Shown here: piece after piece, positions 8,170 to 9,185 of the stretch
Layout: each line of letters begins with the position of its first letter
Numbering within the stretch: the first letter of the stretch is position 1
DNA from: an uncultured Ruminococcus sp.
GTDB lineage: Bacteria; Bacillota; Clostridia; Oscillospirales; Ruminococcaceae
Length of the DNA: 9,185 nucleotides
Direction: 5' to 3'
Assembly (NCBI GenBank): GCA_900543105.1
Contig: UQQA01000099.1
Coordinates: 1-9,185 of the forward strand
Notes under the pieces: generated by a model
What the model saw: the letters and a program-made list of their open reading frames with translations, nothing else
What the model was told of the DNA's origin: nothing
Databases searched by the model: none
Position numbers and translations under genes: made by a program

Positions 8170-8571
8170 TTAACGAAATTTTTTCTTGGAATTTACTCCG
8201 AGCATACCTCCTGCCGCCGAACAGGCTGCTATCGTAAGTATCTTCGACACAAAACCGCCTGCGGAAAAGCTCCCCGCGAAGATTATACCGAGCAGAAATA
8301 TCACCGCAAAGGCTATGCCGCCGCAGCAAAGTCCCGAGAGCAGTCCCCTCCTGCCGCGCTGCTTCGCCGCTGTGAATGCCGCCGCAAAACAGCCTGCCGC
8401 AAGCGATATCTGCGCCATAACGGACATTATCCCGTCCGAAATATCGACCTTTACTGCAATTTCACCAAAAACGAAAAGGCAGACCGAAAGCACACCGATG
8501 CCCGAAAGCACCGCCGTCACGACCGTTCGTATAACTTCGTCCCTGTGTTTCTGCTCCGCACTTTTCCGCAT
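8170..8571 (-). CDS. Small four-helix membrane protein, TIGR04086-like
   Basis: A 133-residue, strongly hydrophobic protein of unknown function. Four membrane segments are visible at about 14-38, 46-68, 76-100 and 105-126, with a basic N-terminus (MRKSAEQKHRDEVIR) and basic tail (NSKKKFR). Small-residue-rich helices (CFAAAFTAAK, GLLSGLCCGGIAFAV) suggest tight packing. From memory, members of the TIGR04086 family sit near yajC and SCIFF genes in Clostridia, which matches this locus; that assignment is by context and character. ATG 8571 is chosen because GGAGGT (8579-8584) lies 7 bases upstream. The longer in-frame ATG at 8595 has no SD and would place this SD inside the gene. With no visible promoter in the 66-bp gap, it is probably co-transcribed with yajC. 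Confidence 0.82.
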   Translation of the reverse strand: MRKSAEQKHRDEVIRTVVTAVLSGIGVLSVCLFVFGEIAVKVDISDGIMSVMAQISLAAGCFAAAFTAAKQRGRRGLLSGLCCGGIAFAVIFLLGIIFAGSFSAGGFVSKILTIAACSAAGGMLGVNSKKKFR

Positions 8572-8637
8572 AAGAATGACCTCCGCCCTGCGCATTATTT
8601 ATAAAATATATGCGCCAAGCGGAGATCGTATTCATAA

Positions 8638-9072
8638 TTATTCAGCCTTATCGGACTTTTCAGCCTTTTCAGCTTCCTTGTCCTTCTTTTCCTTCTTAGG
8701 CTTGAAGGATTCCTTGACAGTTTCTTCGGAAGCATCGTGAACAGTGTTGTTCTCGGAAATTGCCCAGAGCTTTACACGGATCTTGCTGCGGTCGCCGCCC
8801 GTTTCGATAACGCAGGTGTCCTCGGTCTTGCGGACGATGATGCCGACGATGCCGCCGATAGTCGTAACTTCGTCACCGATCTGAAGATTGTCACGGAGCT
8901 GCTTTGCTTCCTTTTCCTTTTTCTTCTGAGGTCTGATAAGGAAGAAGTAGAAAACGATGATGAGAAGACCGAACGAGAAAAGCATCGAGATAGTGCTTGC
9001 CTTTGTGTCCATACCTGCTGCCGTTGTTGCTGCGGTTTCTGTCGCAAAAGCAATAAGTGAATTTGTAAACAT
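8638..9072 (-). CDS. yajC: Preprotein translocase subunit YajC
   Basis: A 144-residue YajC, the small membrane partner of SecDF in the Sec export machinery. One membrane helix (about residues 28-46, MLFSFGLLIIVFYFFLI) leads into the hallmark RPQKKKEKEAK. The conserved soluble segment LQIGDEVTTIGGIVGIIV follows at 63-80. An unusually long charged tail (about 115-144, rich in K, E and D) makes it longer than the usual 85-110 residues. A roughly 27-residue polar N-terminal segment precedes the helix. ATG 9072 has GGAGG (9084-9088) 11 bases upstream. An internal Met21 is possible but lacks an SD. A clear promoter lies at 9149-9177, and the TIGR04086-like gene follows 66 bp downstream. No secD or secF is visible in the window. 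Confidence 0.93.
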   Translation of the reverse strand: MFTNSLIAFATETAATTAAGMDTKASTISMLFSFGLLIIVFYFFLIRPQKKKEKEAKQLRDNLQIGDEVTTIGGIVGIIVRKTEDTCVIETGGDRSKIRVKLWAISENNTVHDASEETVKESFKPKKEKKDKEAEKAEKSDKAE

Positions 9073-9100
9073 AAGTCTTTAAACCTCCAAAATTGATAAG

Positions 9101-9118
9101 GGGACATCATTTCGTCCC
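9101..9118 (-). promoter_or_regulatory. yajC leader hairpin
   Basis: gggac (9101-9105) and gtccc (9114-9118) form a small stem with an 8-base loop in the ~70-nt yajC leader, 12 bases upstream of the SD. No T-run follows. It may stabilise the mRNA 5' end. Confidence 0.35.
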
Positions 9119-9148
9119 TGAATTATCGATATAAATTCAATATTTACC

Positions 9149-9177
9149 ATTATAGCATTTTTTAAACCCGATTGCAA
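9149..9177 (-). promoter_or_regulatory. yajC promoter (extended -10)
   Basis: On the minus strand TTGCAA (9172-9177), a 17-base spacer and TATAAT (9149-9154) are preceded by TGc. This near-consensus extended -10 promoter should start the yajC/TIGR04086-like transcript near 9142. Confidence 0.85.
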
Positions 9178-9185
9178 GCATTTTA

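Noticed and set aside
8572..8595. Earlier start for the TIGR04086-like gene
   Set aside because: No SD upstream of 8595, while a GGAGGT correctly placed for ATG 8571 lies inside this stretch.

Overview
The window looks like a chromosomal segment of an anaerobic Clostridia bacterium (Bacillota), most likely an Oscillospiraceae/Ruminococcus-like gut lineage. The reasons are the SCIFF ranthipeptide pair (scfA/scfB) beside yajC and a TIGR04086-type membrane protein gene, strong AGGAGG-type ribosome binding sites, canonical TTGaca-17-TATAAT promoters, and AT-rich intergenic DNA between more GC-balanced genes. The genus is an inference.

Layout: 1-494 is the 3' end of an ABC-exporter ATPase gene. 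495-1299 holds no gene. It contains a 734-bp nested inverted repeat (538-1271) with two ~254-bp arms, two 45-bp hairpins with identical mirrored loops, outward-facing terminator-like hairpins and a 104-bp MITE-like element in its core. 1330-3204 is a promoter, a leader hairpin and argS (arginyl-tRNA synthetase). 3205-3511 is a repeat-bearing spacer with a likely promoter. 3512-6052 is polA (DNA polymerase I with a decayed proofreading domain). 6053-6455 is the spacer between convergent polA and scfB. It holds a heptamer array, a second MITE copy, a bidirectional terminator and a 41-bp inverted partial copy of that MITE. From 6456 to the right edge every gene is on the minus strand, read from the right: yajC, a four-helix membrane protein gene, scfA, scfB.

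The minus-strand block combines a SecDF-associated protein (YajC) and a small membrane protein with a 45-residue six-cysteine peptide and the radical SAM/SPASM enzyme that should install its thioether links. scfA has its own extended -10 promoter. A terminator-like hairpin lies between scfA and scfB, which would make precursor transcripts outnumber maturase transcripts.

The most unusual content is intergenic. Five arrays of a degenerate heptamer, [A/C]ATT[A/C]CG, flank argS, polA and scfB. Their 'tail' end always faces the gene, and in two cases the array supplies the stop codon. The two core hairpins of the large inverted repeat differ at six stem positions, all compensated, around an invariant 11-nt loop. 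Since the loops are mutually reverse-complementary on one strand, a kissing interaction is possible. No wholly new protein system is visible. The intergenic repeat architecture is the part most likely to be undescribed.
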